Shown here piece by piece: positions 36,755-44,922 of a stretch of 64,000 bases of DNA. Position 1 is the first letter of the stretch, and every line of letters begins with the position of its first letter. The notes under the pieces were generated by a model that made no database searches, was not told the origin of the DNA, and saw only the letters and a program-made list of their open reading frames with translations. The translations under genes and the position numbers were made by a program. Origin of the DNA: Anaeromyxobacter dehalogenans 2CP-1 (GTDB lineage Bacteria > Myxococcota > Myxococcia > Myxococcales > Anaeromyxobacteraceae); contig NC_011891.1 of the NCBI RefSeq assembly GCF_000022145.1, positions 1,116,001 through 1,180,000 of the forward strand, read 5' to 3'.

Positions 36755-37273
36755 TCAGCCGTCGACGCGCTCGCCGTCGAACCAGGCGCCGCCCTCGGGC
36801 CGGGCGGTGAAGCCCGCCAGGTAGCGCCGCTCCTTCGGCCCGCCCGGCGCCGCGCCCGCGAACAGGCCCACCTTGCCGGAGTCGGGGTACACGGTGATGT
36901 CGGTGGGGAGCATCGTGGAGAGCGCGAGGTACTGCAGCGGCTCCGCGCCGTCGTTGCGGAGCTGGTGGGCGGCGCCCGGGCCCGCGGGCAGCGCGACGTA
37001 GTCGCCCGGGCCGACCCGCACCTCGGCGTCGCCGACGCGCAGCAGCCCGCTCCCGGCGATCACGAAGATCGCCTCCTCGTTCGCGCAGTGGAAGTGGTGC
37101 GCCCAGGCGGTCTTGCCCGGCGGCAGCTCCATGTGGCTGCAGCCGAGCTGCTCGCCGCCGCTCTCGGCGGACAGCTGGCGGCGCCGGAACGCGAACCGCG
37201 TGCCCTTCTCTGCGACGGTCTGGGGGATCTCGGCGACGTTCACAACGTGCGGGTGCCGGCGCGTGGAGCTCAT
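36755..37273 (-). CDS. Cupin-domain protein
   Basis: A 172-residue single cupin. [26 protein letters not shown] is the first cupin motif with metal-ligand His/Glu residues, and [18 protein letters not shown] is the second. These beta barrels hold Fe, Zn or Ni and range from dioxygenases to isomerases and binding proteins; nothing specifies the reaction here. Start ATG at 37273. A strong perfect hairpin lies 96 bases upstream and may affect its expression. Confidence 0.82.
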   Translation of the reverse strand: MSSTRRHPHVVNVAEIPQTVAEKGTRFAFRRRQLSAESGGEQLGCSHMELPPGKTAWAHHFHCANEEAIFVIAGSGLLRVGDAEVRVGPGDYVALPAGPGAAHQLRNDGAEPLQYLALSTMLPTDITVYPDSGKVGLFAGAAPGGPKERRYLAGFTARPEGGAWFDGERVDG

Positions 37274-37368
37274 GGCGTCTCCTGCCCGAAGGCGATGGGA
37301 AACCAGAACTCTACCGTCCGCCCGGGGCGGCGGGCTCGCCGGGCGCGGGCGCGCCCCGAGAAGGCGAT

Positions 37369-37406
37369 CCCCTCGTCCCGGAGCAGGGGGGCTCCGGGAC
37401 GAGGGG
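37369..37406. terminator. Perfect 16-bp GC-rich stem-loop between cytochrome operon and cupin gene
   Basis: Two perfectly complementary 16-base arms (37369-37384 and 37391-37406) with the 6-base loop AGGGGG make a stem without mismatch. It lies 150 bases past the stop of the octahaem cytochrome gene and 96 bases upstream of the cupin start, on the same strand. No T-tract follows on either strand, so termination would need Rho or stem stability alone. It may equally be an operator or RNA-processing element. Confidence 0.5.
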
Positions 37407-37555
37407 CGTCGCTCAGCGCCGGAGGCCCACGCCGGCCGGAGCTCGCGGCCGCCCGCGCGGCGGCGGCGAGCCCGGAGGGCGGACCTGGGCTCCTGCGCGT
37501 GAGGGCCGCGCAGCGGCCGCGCCGCTTGGGGAACGCGGGCGCGCTGCGCGGGCCG

Positions 37556-38935
37556 TCACCACTCTTCCTTCTGCTTCTCGACGAGCTGCTTGAAGTAGAG
37601 CTCCGGGTTCGTCAGCTTCTTCACCTCGGCGGGCGCGTACCCGAGCTCGCGGAAGTTCAGCACGCCGTTCACGCCGTGGCAGTTGACGCAGTTCAGCGCC
37701 TTCGACCGCGTCACCAGGTGGTTGCTGCCGAAGTAGATCGTCTGCCAGCCGGGCACCGCGGCCTTCGCCACCGCCGCCGGATCCTTCATCCCCAGCGTCC
37801 GCGCGGCCGACTCGACGCCGGCGCGGGTGTCGCCGTTCGCCATCGGCGGCGCGAAGTCCATGGAGAGCAGCTTCCCCGACTTCGCGTCGTAGAACGCCTT
37901 CCCCATGTAGATCTTGAACGGGTAGATCTTGCTCTTCCCGTCCTTGCGGCTGCCCTTCGGGCCGATGAAGTGCGGCTCGTTGCGGACCTTCTGGTCGTAC
38001 CAGGCGTAGACCGGGACGGTCTCGTTCGCGTCCTTCTTCAGCGTGGTCGGCTCGTAGAAGCCGTCGCCGCCCTTCTCCCAGACCGTGAAGTCCTTCGCCA
38101 CCGCGCCGCCGGTGCGCGGGATGTGGCAGGTCTGGCAGGCGATCCGCGCGGTGTGGCGGTTGTAGTCCGCGCTCTTGTGCGGCTTCTCGCCGTGGCAGCC
38201 GTCGCAGGAGAGGCGCAGGCCGTCGTTCGCCCAGTTGTTCGGGTCGAAGCCGGTCGGGATGCGGTGGTCCTTCGCCTGGTGGCAGTCCACGCACACCATG
38301 CCCTTCGCGGCGTGCGCGTCGGTGTCCTTCGTGAACGAGAAGCCGCGCTTCACCAGCACGCCGCCGCCCGCGGTCTCGTGGCAGGTCATGCAGTTCTTCA
38401 CGGTGGGCTTGCCGATCGCGAGCGCGGCCTTCGTGCTGCGGTCCTGGCCCATCACCACGCGGCCCTGCTCGTCCTTGTACGGCTTGCGCTGGCGGAAGTC
38501 GTACTCGGTGGAGTGGCAGACCAGGCAGTCCACCGCCGCCTCCGCCTCGGGCCCGCTGCTGCCCACGTCGTTCAGGTGGTTGCCGGGGTGGCAGGTGTTG
38601 CAGCCCGTGAACTTGGACTTGCCGTCCGCGTTCTTCGGGATCTCCTTCAGGTTGTTCACGATGTCGTTGCCGTTGCACATCGTGTAGATGCGGTTCTTCA
38701 TCCCGTATTCCTGCTTCGGGTCCAGGTTCTCGACGTTGTCCACCTTGGAGGCGTGCTTCCAGTGGACCGTGCCGAGGAACTCCTTGGCCTTGCCGGGATG
38801 GCACTCCTCGCAGGTGGACGGGCCCTTGTAGCCGTCCTTCTCGATCTGGCTCCGGCCCGGGTGCTCAGCGGCGAGCGCGCCGGGGGCCTGGAGCAGCGCG
38901 ATCAGCGCGGACGCGACTGCCGCCGAACGTCTCAT
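37556..38935 (-). CDS. Octahaem c-type cytochrome, OTR-like
   Basis: A 459-residue secreted cytochrome with a signal peptide (residues 1-22, cut after ALAAE). Eight CxxCH haem sites are present: CEECH, CNTCH, CLVCH, CMTCH, CVDCH, CDGCH, CQTCH and CVNCH. The block CDGCHGEKPHKSADYNRHTARIACQTCH and the segment KIYPFKIYMGKAFYD resemble the octahaem tetrathionate reductase (OTR) family, whose physiological substrates are uncertain (tetrathionate, nitrite and hydroxylamine are reduced in vitro). It is the last gene of the porin-small protein-cytochrome operon, 43 bases after the previous stop. The periplasm is the likely location. Confidence 0.9.
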   Translation of the reverse strand: MRRSAAVASALIALLQAPGALAAEHPGRSQIEKDGYKGPSTCEECHPGKAKEFLGTVHWKHASKVDNVENLDPKQEYGMKNRIYTMCNGNDIVNNLKEIPKNADGKSKFTGCNTCHPGNHLNDVGSSGPEAEAAVDCLVCHSTEYDFRQRKPYKDEQGRVVMGQDRSTKAALAIGKPTVKNCMTCHETAGGGVLVKRGFSFTKDTDAHAAKGMVCVDCHQAKDHRIPTGFDPNNWANDGLRLSCDGCHGEKPHKSADYNRHTARIACQTCHIPRTGGAVAKDFTVWEKGGDGFYEPTTLKKDANETVPVYAWYDQKVRNEPHFIGPKGSRKDGKSKIYPFKIYMGKAFYDAKSGKLLSMDFAPPMANGDTRAGVESAARTLGMKDPAAVAKAAVPGWQTIYFGSNHLVTRSKALNCVNCHGVNGVLNFRELGYAPAEVKKLTNPELYFKQLVEKQKEEW

Positions 38936-38978
38936 GGTCTGGTTCCTCGGTCGGGGGGACGTGGGAGGGGCGCCGCGA

Positions 38979-39305
38979 TCAGCAGCCGGCCGTCTTGCGG
39001 AAGTAGGTCGACAGCTTCTTGCCGTCCTTGACCTCGTACTTGCACCGGATCTCGTCGCCCTCGACGATGCGGTGGTCCTTGAACTTGTCGAGCGTGAGGT
39101 CGTCCTGGATCACCACCTCGACCAGCTCCTCGGTCTTGACGTCCTTCAGGACGACCGTCGCGGTCTTCGCGTCCTTCCCCGCGAGCTCGATCTTCGTGAT
39201 GACGCCCACCATCTTCGTCTCGTCGGCCCGGGCGACGCCGCTCAGCGCCACCACGCACATCGCCAGCTGGACGACCGCGACCACGACTGCGAGAGCCTTC
39301 TTCAT
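38979..39305 (-). CDS. Small secreted (periplasmic) protein of the cytochrome operon
   Basis: A 108-residue protein from ATG 39305 with the RBS AAGGAGAT. Residues 1-27 are a signal peptide (MKKALAVVVAVVQLAMCVVALSG, cleavage near ARA-DE). The mature domain (about 80 residues) is beta-rich: GVITKIELAGKDAKTATVVLKDV, then LVEVVIQDDLTLDKFKDHRIVEGDEIRCKYE, suggesting an OB-like or small barrel. It ends in a single Cys. No haem motif is visible. Sitting between porin and cytochrome, it may be a structural or donor partner; that is inference. Confidence 0.82.
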   Translation of the reverse strand: MKKALAVVVAVVQLAMCVVALSGVARADETKMVGVITKIELAGKDAKTATVVLKDVKTEELVEVVIQDDLTLDKFKDHRIVEGDEIRCKYEVKDGKKLSTYFRKTAGC

Positions 39306-39454
39306 TGGGATCTCCTTGGAACGGGTGCTGCTGCTGCGGGGGAGGGTTGGTGCCTGCTGCGGCGTGAGCCAGGTGCGGCGCGGGCGGGTTCGGCGTGCGA
39401 CGAGAGGCCGCACGCGGCGAGGGACGGCCTCGTCCCCCGCCGCGCGCGCGTGGC
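39306..39454 (-). other. Intergenic spacer with a hairpin between porin and small protein genes
   Basis: The 149-base gap inside the operon holds a GAGGCCG/CGGCCTC stem (39404-39431, 14-base loop) shortly after the porin stop, and the RBS of the small protein gene at its other end. The hairpin may process or protect the upstream mRNA, or attenuate the downstream genes. No other gene is seen. Confidence 0.35.
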
Positions 39455-40921
39455 CTAGAACCGCACCTCGAACGTGCCGTAGAAGTCCTGCGCGGACTTC
39501 ATGGGCGGGAGCATCTGCGCGTTCATGGGGCTGGCCATCAGCTCCGAGATCTTCACCGGGGCGCCGATCCAGTTGTTGCTGCCGGTGTAGTCGAAGTCGT
39601 AGTACTGCCAGCCCACCTTGAAGAACGCCTTGCTGACGAACGAGGAGATCGCCGGCAGCGGCAGCTCCTGGATCAGGTACGCCTCGTAGACGTTGCCGCG
39701 GGTGCCGAGCTTGCTCGTCCACAGGTCGTCGGCGGCGGGGTCGAACGGCATCCAGTACTTCGAGCCGTGGTTGTACTCGCCGCCGATCTTGGTGCCGGCG
39801 GGCAGGTCGTAGCGGAGGCCCGCGTACGCGCCCCAGCCAGTGCGGTCGGAGTCGTCCGGGCCGCTGGTGAGCAGGCCGGCGCCGGAGTCCATCCCGCCGA
39901 GCAGCATGTGCTTCCCGTTCGGGTGGGTGATGCTGACGCCGCCGCTCGCGAACGAGGTGAGGCTGCCGGGGCCGATGCCCTTCAGCGTGCTGAGCACGCC
40001 CACGCCGTACCAGTCGATGTCGCCGAGCTCGACGCCCACGTTGTTCGGGTCGTCGAAGATGTTGAACCCGCGGTTCCACTGGAAGTCGACGCGGAGCGGA
40101 TCCGTGTCCACCGGAACGACCTGGACGCCGACCATGTCGGTGTCCTTCAGGTCGTTGGTGTTGCTGTAGCCGGCCTCGAAGCCGCGGCCGTAGCAGAGCT
40201 TCGCGAACGCGCCGGGGAGCGCGTCGATCTCCGGCGCCCAGCCCAGCGTCATGCCGTCGAACGCGTAGTCCACCAGCAGGCCGGGCACGCCGCCGTTGCC
40301 GGGGCGCTCGCCGTTCTGCCGCACGTGGGTGGGCGAACCGCCCGTGGACGGGCGGCGGCCGACCGAGAACCACACCGGCTGGTCGAAGATGTTGCTCCAG
40401 GTGGCGAACACCTGGTCCACGCGGAGGACGTTGTCCGTCGGGATGTGGCCGATGGTGCCGTCCAGGACCGACATCCGGTCCGCGAAGAAGCCGGCGTTGG
40501 TCGCGTCGGCGGTCTGCATGCCGCTCGTCTTGTTCATGAGCAGGCGCGTCGTGACCGTGACGTTCCGCGTCGCCTTGGCCTTCAGGTTCAGGCCGAAGCG
40601 GTTCGTCATCAGCGTCCCGTTCTCCGGGTCGAAGCCGGGCATCGGCACCGGCATGGCCGCCGGCCCCATGTACTGGTAGTACGCGGGGACCTCGCCCTTC
40701 AGCGAGTCGAGGCGGAACCGGTAGTCGCCGCTCACGGTCAGCCACTTGCTGAGCGACTTCTCCTCGTCCTTCTTCACCTGCTGCTTCAGCGCCTCGAGCT
40801 CCTTCGCCAGCTCGTCGAGCTTCTTCTGCTGCGGATCGGGGTCGGCGGCGCGGCCGGCCAGCGGCAGCGTCAGGGCGGCCAGCGCCGCCCCCGTCACGAT
40901 GATTCGGATCAGCTTGCGCAC
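39455..40921 (-). CDS. DUF3373-type outer-membrane beta-barrel (porin-like)
   Basis: A 488-residue protein from GTG 40921, which has a strong RBS (CAGGAGAT) and opens with a signal peptide (VRKLIRIIVTGAALAALTLPLAGRA). After cleavage comes a coiled-coil segment (DPQQKKLDELAKELEALKQQVKKDEEKSLSKW, about residues 27-58), as in many porins with periplasmic anchors, then a beta-strand-rich domain (WLTVSGDYRFRLDSLK, WSNIFDQPVWFSVGRRP, GWGAYAGLRYDLPAGTKIGGEYNHGSKYW) ending in FEVRF, the outer-membrane C-terminal Phe. DUF3373 proteins occur with multihaem cytochromes in metal reducers. A longer in-frame start at 41119 would read through the regulatory gap. First gene of the operon. Confidence 0.87.
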   Translation of the reverse strand: MRKLIRIIVTGAALAALTLPLAGRAADPDPQQKKLDELAKELEALKQQVKKDEEKSLSKWLTVSGDYRFRLDSLKGEVPAYYQYMGPAAMPVPMPGFDPENGTLMTNRFGLNLKAKATRNVTVTTRLLMNKTSGMQTADATNAGFFADRMSVLDGTIGHIPTDNVLRVDQVFATWSNIFDQPVWFSVGRRPSTGGSPTHVRQNGERPGNGGVPGLLVDYAFDGMTLGWAPEIDALPGAFAKLCYGRGFEAGYSNTNDLKDTDMVGVQVVPVDTDPLRVDFQWNRGFNIFDDPNNVGVELGDIDWYGVGVLSTLKGIGPGSLTSFASGGVSITHPNGKHMLLGGMDSGAGLLTSGPDDSDRTGWGAYAGLRYDLPAGTKIGGEYNHGSKYWMPFDPAADDLWTSKLGTRGNVYEAYLIQELPLPAISSFVSKAFFKVGWQYYDFDYTGSNNWIGAPVKISELMASPMNAQMLPPMKSAQDFYGTFEVRF

Positions 40922-40971
40922 GCGGGATCTCCTGTTCAGTGGACGGCCGCACGGGCCTCGCTCATGCCCTT

Positions 40972-40987
40972 TGCGGGACGCGTGCCT
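40972..40987 (-). promoter_or_regulatory. Candidate sigma-54 promoter of the porin-cytochrome operon
   Basis: On the minus strand AGGCACG-cgtc-CCGCA aligns to TGGCACG-N4-TTGCA. GG (40986-40985) and GC (40974-40973) are ten bases apart and the GGCACG core is intact, but the TT of the -12 element is CC. Start would be near 40961, 40 bases before the GTG. The weak -12 keeps this below the lpxC site in strength; its place opposite a sigma-54 activator gene is the main support. Confidence 0.5.
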
Positions 40988-41048
40988 GCGACCGAGTGCC
41001 CTGATTCCGAGCGGTTGCGACGGGCGCGCCGGTCGCGACGACACGGAA

Positions 41049-41078
41049 CGTTTCAGCGCGACGAAACACCGCGTTTCG
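41049..41078. promoter_or_regulatory. Three half-site operator for the divergent sigma-54 activator
   Basis: A perfect dyad CGAAAC-accgc-GTTTCG (41062-41078) is joined by a third half-site CGTTTC (41049-41054) 8 bases before it. It is 60-95 bases upstream of the candidate -24 element of the porin operon and 32-61 bases upstream of the activator ATG, so one protein bound here could drive the operon and repress its own gene. Such divergent autoregulated layouts are common for bacterial enhancer-binding proteins. Confidence 0.5.
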
Positions 41079-41109
41079 CGCTGCGACGCGACATGCCAGC
41101 CTGCGGCAC

Positions 41110-42459
41110 ATGAGCGCATCGGAGCAGGGCAGCGAGGTCGCCTTCGCCGCGGTGAACGCGGCCTTCGGATCCCTCGGGCGCGTGTGCATGGCGCTCGACG
41201 ACCAGTTCCGGGTGCGGCACGTGTCGTCGCGCCTGGACGTGCTGCTCGGGGAAGGCGCCGCGGCGCGGACGGTCGGGACGCCGGTGGAGGCGCTGCTCGG
41301 CGCCGAGCTGTTCGGCGCGGACGGCCCCATCCGCCACGCGCTGCTGGCGGGCGAGAAGCGCGAGGGCTGGCGCGCGCTGCTCCGGGCCGGCGACGGTGCC
41401 TCGCACCTGCTCTCCGTCACCGCCGCGCCGCTCCAGCTCGATCCGCACGGCGTGTGCGCGCGGGACGCGCGCTACCTGGTGGTGCTCCGGCCCGCCGAGG
41501 AGGAGGCGGGCGACGCCGCCGCCGCGCTGGCCACCACCGGCATCATCAGCCGCTCGCGCGCCATGGGCCGGGTGGTGCGGCTGGTGGAGAGCCTGCAGTA
41601 CAGCGAGGCCTCGGTGCTCGTCACCGGCGAGAGCGGCTCGGGCAAGGAGGTCCTGGCGCGGCTCATCCACGCGCACTCGCCGCGCCGGAGCGGGCCGTTC
41701 GTGGCGGTGAACGCCGCCGCGCTGCCGGGCGACCTGCTCGAGAGCGAGCTGTTCGGCCACGTGCGCGGCGCGTTCACCGGCGCCACCCGCGACCGGCCGG
41801 GCCGCTTCGCCGCGGCCGCCCAGGGCACGCTGTTCCTCGACGAGGTCGGCGACCTGCCGCTGCACCTGCAGGTCAAGTTGCTGCGCGTGCTGCAGGAGCA
41901 CACCTACGAGCGCGTCGGCGAGAACCAGCCGCGCCGCGCCGACGCGCGCATCATCGCGGCCACGAACCGCGACCTGCGCCGCGCCGTGGCGGACGGGACG
42001 TTCCGCGAGGACCTGTACTACCGCCTGCGCGTGTTCCCGGTGGAGATCCCCCCGCTCCGTGAGCGGCGGGAGGACATCGAGCCGATGGCGCAGCTCCTCC
42101 TGTCCCGCGTCTGCGCGCGGGCCGGCCGGGCGGTGCGCTTCTCGCCGGACGCGCTCCGGGCGCTCATGTCGCACTCGTGGCCGGGCAACGTGCGCGAGCT
42201 CGAGAACGCGCTCGAGTTCGCCGTGACGGTGTGCCGGGGCCAGACGGTGCAGCCCGAGGACCTGCCGCCGGAGGTGCTCGGCGGCGGGGCGCCGGAGCAC
42301 GCGCCGGTGCGCGCGTTCGAGCCGGCGGACGCGTACGAGCGCGCCGCCATCGAGGCCGCCCTGCAGGCGCACCGCTGGAGCCGCGCGGAGGCGGCGCGAG
42401 CGCTGGGGCTCTCGCGCAGCACGCTCTGGCGGCGCATGCGCTCGCTCAACATCGGGTGA
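41110..42459 (+). CDS. Sigma-54-dependent transcriptional activator (PAS-AAA+-Fis)
   Basis: A 449-residue enhancer-binding protein. Residues 14-130 form a PAS-like sensor ([25 protein letters not shown] and the later [14 protein letters not shown]-type strand). The central AAA+ domain has Walker [10 protein letters not shown], the sigma-54-contacting loop [10 protein letters not shown], Walker [14 protein letters not shown] and the [15 protein letters not shown] helix. The C-terminal Fis-type HTH is [22 protein letters not shown]. No receiver domain is present, so it probably answers to a ligand or redox signal through PAS. It is divergent from the porin-cytochrome operon. Confidence 0.93.
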   Translation: MSASEQGSEVAFAAVNAAFGSLGRVCMALDDQFRVRHVSSRLDVLLGEGAAARTVGTPVEALLGAELFGADGPIRHALLAGEKREGWRALLRAGDGASHLLSVTAAPLQLDPHGVCARDARYLVVLRPAEEEAGDAAAALATTGIISRSRAMGRVVRLVESLQYSEASVLVTGESGSGKEVLARLIHAHSPRRSGPFVAVNAAALPGDLLESELFGHVRGAFTGATRDRPGRFAAAAQGTLFLDEVGDLPLHLQVKLLRVLQEHTYERVGENQPRRADARIIAATNRDLRRAVADGTFREDLYYRLRVFPVEIPPLRERREDIEPMAQLLLSRVCARAGRAVRFSPDALRALMSHSWPGNVRELENALEFAVTVCRGQTVQPEDLPPEVLGGGAPEHAPVRAFEPADAYERAAIEAALQAHRWSRAEAARALGLSRSTLWRRMRSLNIG

Positions 42460-42527
42460 GCCCGGGCGCGCCGCCCGGAGGCGGCTTGAGCGCCGCCGCC
42501 GGAGGGGCTACACCTCGGCTCCCCCCG

Positions 42528-43766
42528 ATGCCACGCCTCACCCCCGCCACCGCCCGGCACCACGGGCGGCTCGCAGTGCTGCTCGCCGCGCTCTCGGCGC
42601 TCGGCCCGTTCTCCACCGACGCGTACCTCCCGTCGTTCCCGGAGATCGGGCGGGTCTTCGGCGCGCCGGCGGTGCTGGTGCAGCAGACGCTCACCGCGTA
42701 CATGGTGCCGTTCTCGGTGATGACGCTCTGGCAGGGCGCCATCTCCGACGCGCTGGGCCGCCGGCGCGTGACGCTCGCGATGCTGGCGCTGTTCGCGCTC
42801 GCCTCCGTCGGCTGCATGCTCTCCTGGCGCATCGAGGCGCTCGTCGCGTTCCGGGCGCTGCAGGGCGCGACCGCCGGGGCGGGCATGGTGATCGGCCGCG
42901 CGGTGGTGCGCGACCTGCTCGACGGGGCCGAGGCCCGCCGGCTGATGAGCCGCATCGCGCTGGTGTTCGCGATCGCGCCGGCGCTCGGGCCGGTCGTGGG
43001 CGGCTGGCTGCACGTGTGGCTGGGCTGGCGCGCGGTGTTCGGCTTCCTGGCGCTGTTCTCCGCGGCCCTGTGCGCCTGGTGCTGGCGCGCGCTGCCCGAG
43101 ACGCTGGCGCCGGCGCAGCGGCGGCCGCTCCAGGTCCGCTCCATGCTGCGCGGCTACCGCGAGGTGCTCTCGTCCCGCGCGTTCCTGGCGCTGGTGGCGG
43201 GCGTCACCTGCAGCTTCTCGGCGGTCTTCCTGTACATCGTGGCCGCGCCGGTGTTCCTGCTCCGCCACCTCGGGGTCGGCGAGACCGGCTTCCTCTGGCT
43301 GTTCGGCCCCATCAGCGGCGGCATGATGCTCGGCAACTGGGCGTCCGGCGCGCTCGCGGGACGGATGACGAACCAGCGCACCGTCGCCTGGGGCTTCGCC
43401 GCGATGGCGGTGGCCGCCCTCGCGAACGTGCTGTTCCACGCGCTGCACGCGCCCGCCCTGCCGTGGAGCGTGCTGCCGCTCGTCGGCTACGTGCTGGGCA
43501 CGTCCCTCGCGATGCCCTCGCTGACCCTCATGGCGCTCGACCTGTTCCCGGAACGGCGCGGGATGGCCTCCTCCTGCCAGGCGTTCGTGCAGACGGCGGG
43601 CAACGCCCTGGTGGCGGCGGCGCTCGCGCCGCTGCTGTGGGGCTCGGCACGGACGCTCTCGCTCGGCATGGCGGGCGGCCTCGCGGTGGGCGCGCTCGCG
43701 TTCGCCGCGTACGCCGCGGTCCCGCCGTCCGAGCCCGCCAGCCGACCCGAGCGCCGCGCGGCCTGA
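42528..43766 (+). CDS. MFS multidrug exporter, Bcr/CflA type
   Basis: A 412-residue, twelve-helix permease starting at ATG 42528. LAALSALGPFSTDAYLPSFPEIGRVF is the hallmark opening of the Bcr/CflA group; GAISDALGRRRVTLAMLALF is MFS motif A, and FRALQGATAGAGMVIGRAVVRDL and APALGPVVGGWL follow. It likely exports drugs or other small molecules by H+ antiport. A longer frame upstream overlaps the activator gene and is rejected. The LysR gene 106 bases downstream may regulate it. Confidence 0.88.
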   Translation: MPRLTPATARHHGRLAVLLAALSALGPFSTDAYLPSFPEIGRVFGAPAVLVQQTLTAYMVPFSVMTLWQGAISDALGRRRVTLAMLALFALASVGCMLSWRIEALVAFRALQGATAGAGMVIGRAVVRDLLDGAEARRLMSRIALVFAIAPALGPVVGGWLHVWLGWRAVFGFLALFSAALCAWCWRALPETLAPAQRRPLQVRSMLRGYREVLSSRAFLALVAGVTCSFSAVFLYIVAAPVFLLRHLGVGETGFLWLFGPISGGMMLGNWASGALAGRMTNQRTVAWGFAAMAVAALANVLFHALHAPALPWSVLPLVGYVLGTSLAMPSLTLMALDLFPERRGMASSCQAFVQTAGNALVAAALAPLLWGSARTLSLGMAGGLAVGALAFAAYAAVPPSEPASRPERRAA

Positions 43767-43872
43767 CCGGGCGAGCCCGGCCCGCCCTTCGCCGTGCTAT
43801 CACCTCTGCCCGTGCGGGCGCTCCGGCGTCCGCGCCGCCCCGCCCGCGGCACGAGGGGCGGGGAGGCGTGCG

Positions 43873-44757
43873 ATGGCGAGGAACCCGCGCGCGGTGGACC
43901 CGATGCGCGCCGCGATGGCGCGGTCGGGCCCGCTCGACTGGGGAAACCTGCTGTTCTTCCTCGAGCTGTCCCGCAGCGGCAGCCTCGCCCGCGCGGCGAA
44001 GCGGCTCGGGGTGGATCGCAACACCGTCGGGCGCCGCGTGGCCGCGCTGGAGGAGGAGCTCGGCCTGCCGCTGTTCGAGCGCGGCCCGCAGGGCTGGGCC
44101 TGCACCGCCGCGGGCGAGGAGCTGGCGGCGCTCGCCTCGCGCGTGGAGGAGGACGTCCTCGCCATCGCGCGGCACGCCGACGCGCGCGACCGGACGCCGG
44201 CCGGCACGGTGCCGTCGCTCCGCGCGCGGCATCCCCGCCTGCTCCTGGACGTGTCGGCCGACTTCCGGAACTACGACCTCACGCGCCGCGAGGCGGACCT
44301 GGCGCTCCGGCTGGGCCGCCCGAGCGACGCGGGCCTGGTCGCGCGGAAGCTCGCGTCGGTCGCCTACGGCATCTACGCCTCGCCCGCGTTCGCGGCGGAG
44401 CGGCGCGGCCGGATGGACCTGGCCCGCGACCCGGTGCTCGCCTACGAGGGCGCGACCTCGCCCCAGGAGCGCTGGATGGACGACCTCGCGCCGGCCCGGG
44501 CCGTGGCGTTCCGCTGCAACACCAGCCTGGCGCTCGCCGCGGCCGCGCGCACCGGGATCGGGGCCGCGGTGCTGCCGTGCTTCGTCGCCGACGGCGACCC
44601 GGCGCTCGTCCGGCTCGACGGCCCGGAGCCGCCCTCGTACGACCTGTGGCTCCTCGTGCACGGCGACCTGCGGCGCGTCCCGCGGGTGCGGGCGGTGATC
44701 GAGTGGGTAGACGGGGTGGTGGACGACGCGCGGGAGCTGCTCGCCGGCACGCGCTGA
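43873..44757 (+). CDS. LysR-family transcriptional regulator with shortened effector domain
   Basis: A 294-residue protein. The winged HTH is intact at residues 16-75 (LLFFLELSRSGSLARAAKRLGVDRNTVGRRVAALEEELG, split here only as description), followed by the linker helix. The effector domain begins AGTVPSLRARHPRLLLDVSADFRNYDLTRREADLAL, where the first strand and helix expected between GTV and the RARHP segment (about 20-25 residues in typical members) are absent. The second subdomain and the C-terminal part are normal. It is downstream of the Bcr-type exporter and could regulate it. The in-frame loss may alter ligand control. Confidence 0.85.
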   Translation: MARNPRAVDPMRAAMARSGPLDWGNLLFFLELSRSGSLARAAKRLGVDRNTVGRRVAALEEELGLPLFERGPQGWACTAAGEELAALASRVEEDVLAIARHADARDRTPAGTVPSLRARHPRLLLDVSADFRNYDLTRREADLALRLGRPSDAGLVARKLASVAYGIYASPAFAAERRGRMDLARDPVLAYEGATSPQERWMDDLAPARAVAFRCNTSLALAAAARTGIGAAVLPCFVADGDPALVRLDGPEPPSYDLWLLVHGDLRRVPRVRAVIEWVDGVVDDARELLAGTR

Positions 44758-44826
44758 CGCCTCGCCGCGGCCGGCGGGCGCTCGCCGCCCGGCCCGCCGC
44801 GGCGCCAACGGGGGGGGGAGGGGCTG

Positions 44827-44914
44827 GCCGCCGGACCGGCGGCAGCGTACAACTCCGTGGCAGCAACATCGCGCCGACCTCCGTTCGCGTCGAACGGTCG
44901 CCCTCGCGAAGAGG
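44827..44914 (+). promoter_or_regulatory. Leader region with palindrome and two hairpins before the DUF3553-like gene
   Basis: A perfect GCCGCCGG-a-CCGGCGGC palindrome (44827-44843), a CCGTTCG-cgt-CGAACGG stem (44881-44897) and a CCTC-gcgaa-GAGG stem (44902-44914) follow one another. The third stem covers the GAGGAG ribosome-binding site of the ATG at 44923, so it could mask it. TACAAC at 44848-44853 might be a -10 element. Function is unproven. Confidence 0.35.
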
Positions 44915-44922
44915 AGCGACCC

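Noticed and set aside
41080-41100. Minus-strand CTGGCATG-tcgcgtcGC as an alternative sigma-54 site for the porin operon
   Set aside because: GG to GC spacing is 11, not 10, and it is too far (about 170 bases) from the GTG start; it overlaps the activator start region.
44859-44872. TGGCAGC-aaca-TCGC, a possible sigma-54 promoter 51 bases before the DUF3553-like gene
   Set aside because: GG-N10-GC spacing holds, but both elements carry mismatches (C to G in -24, T to C in -12) and no activator or dyad is near; chance matches to GG-N10-GC are frequent at this GC content.
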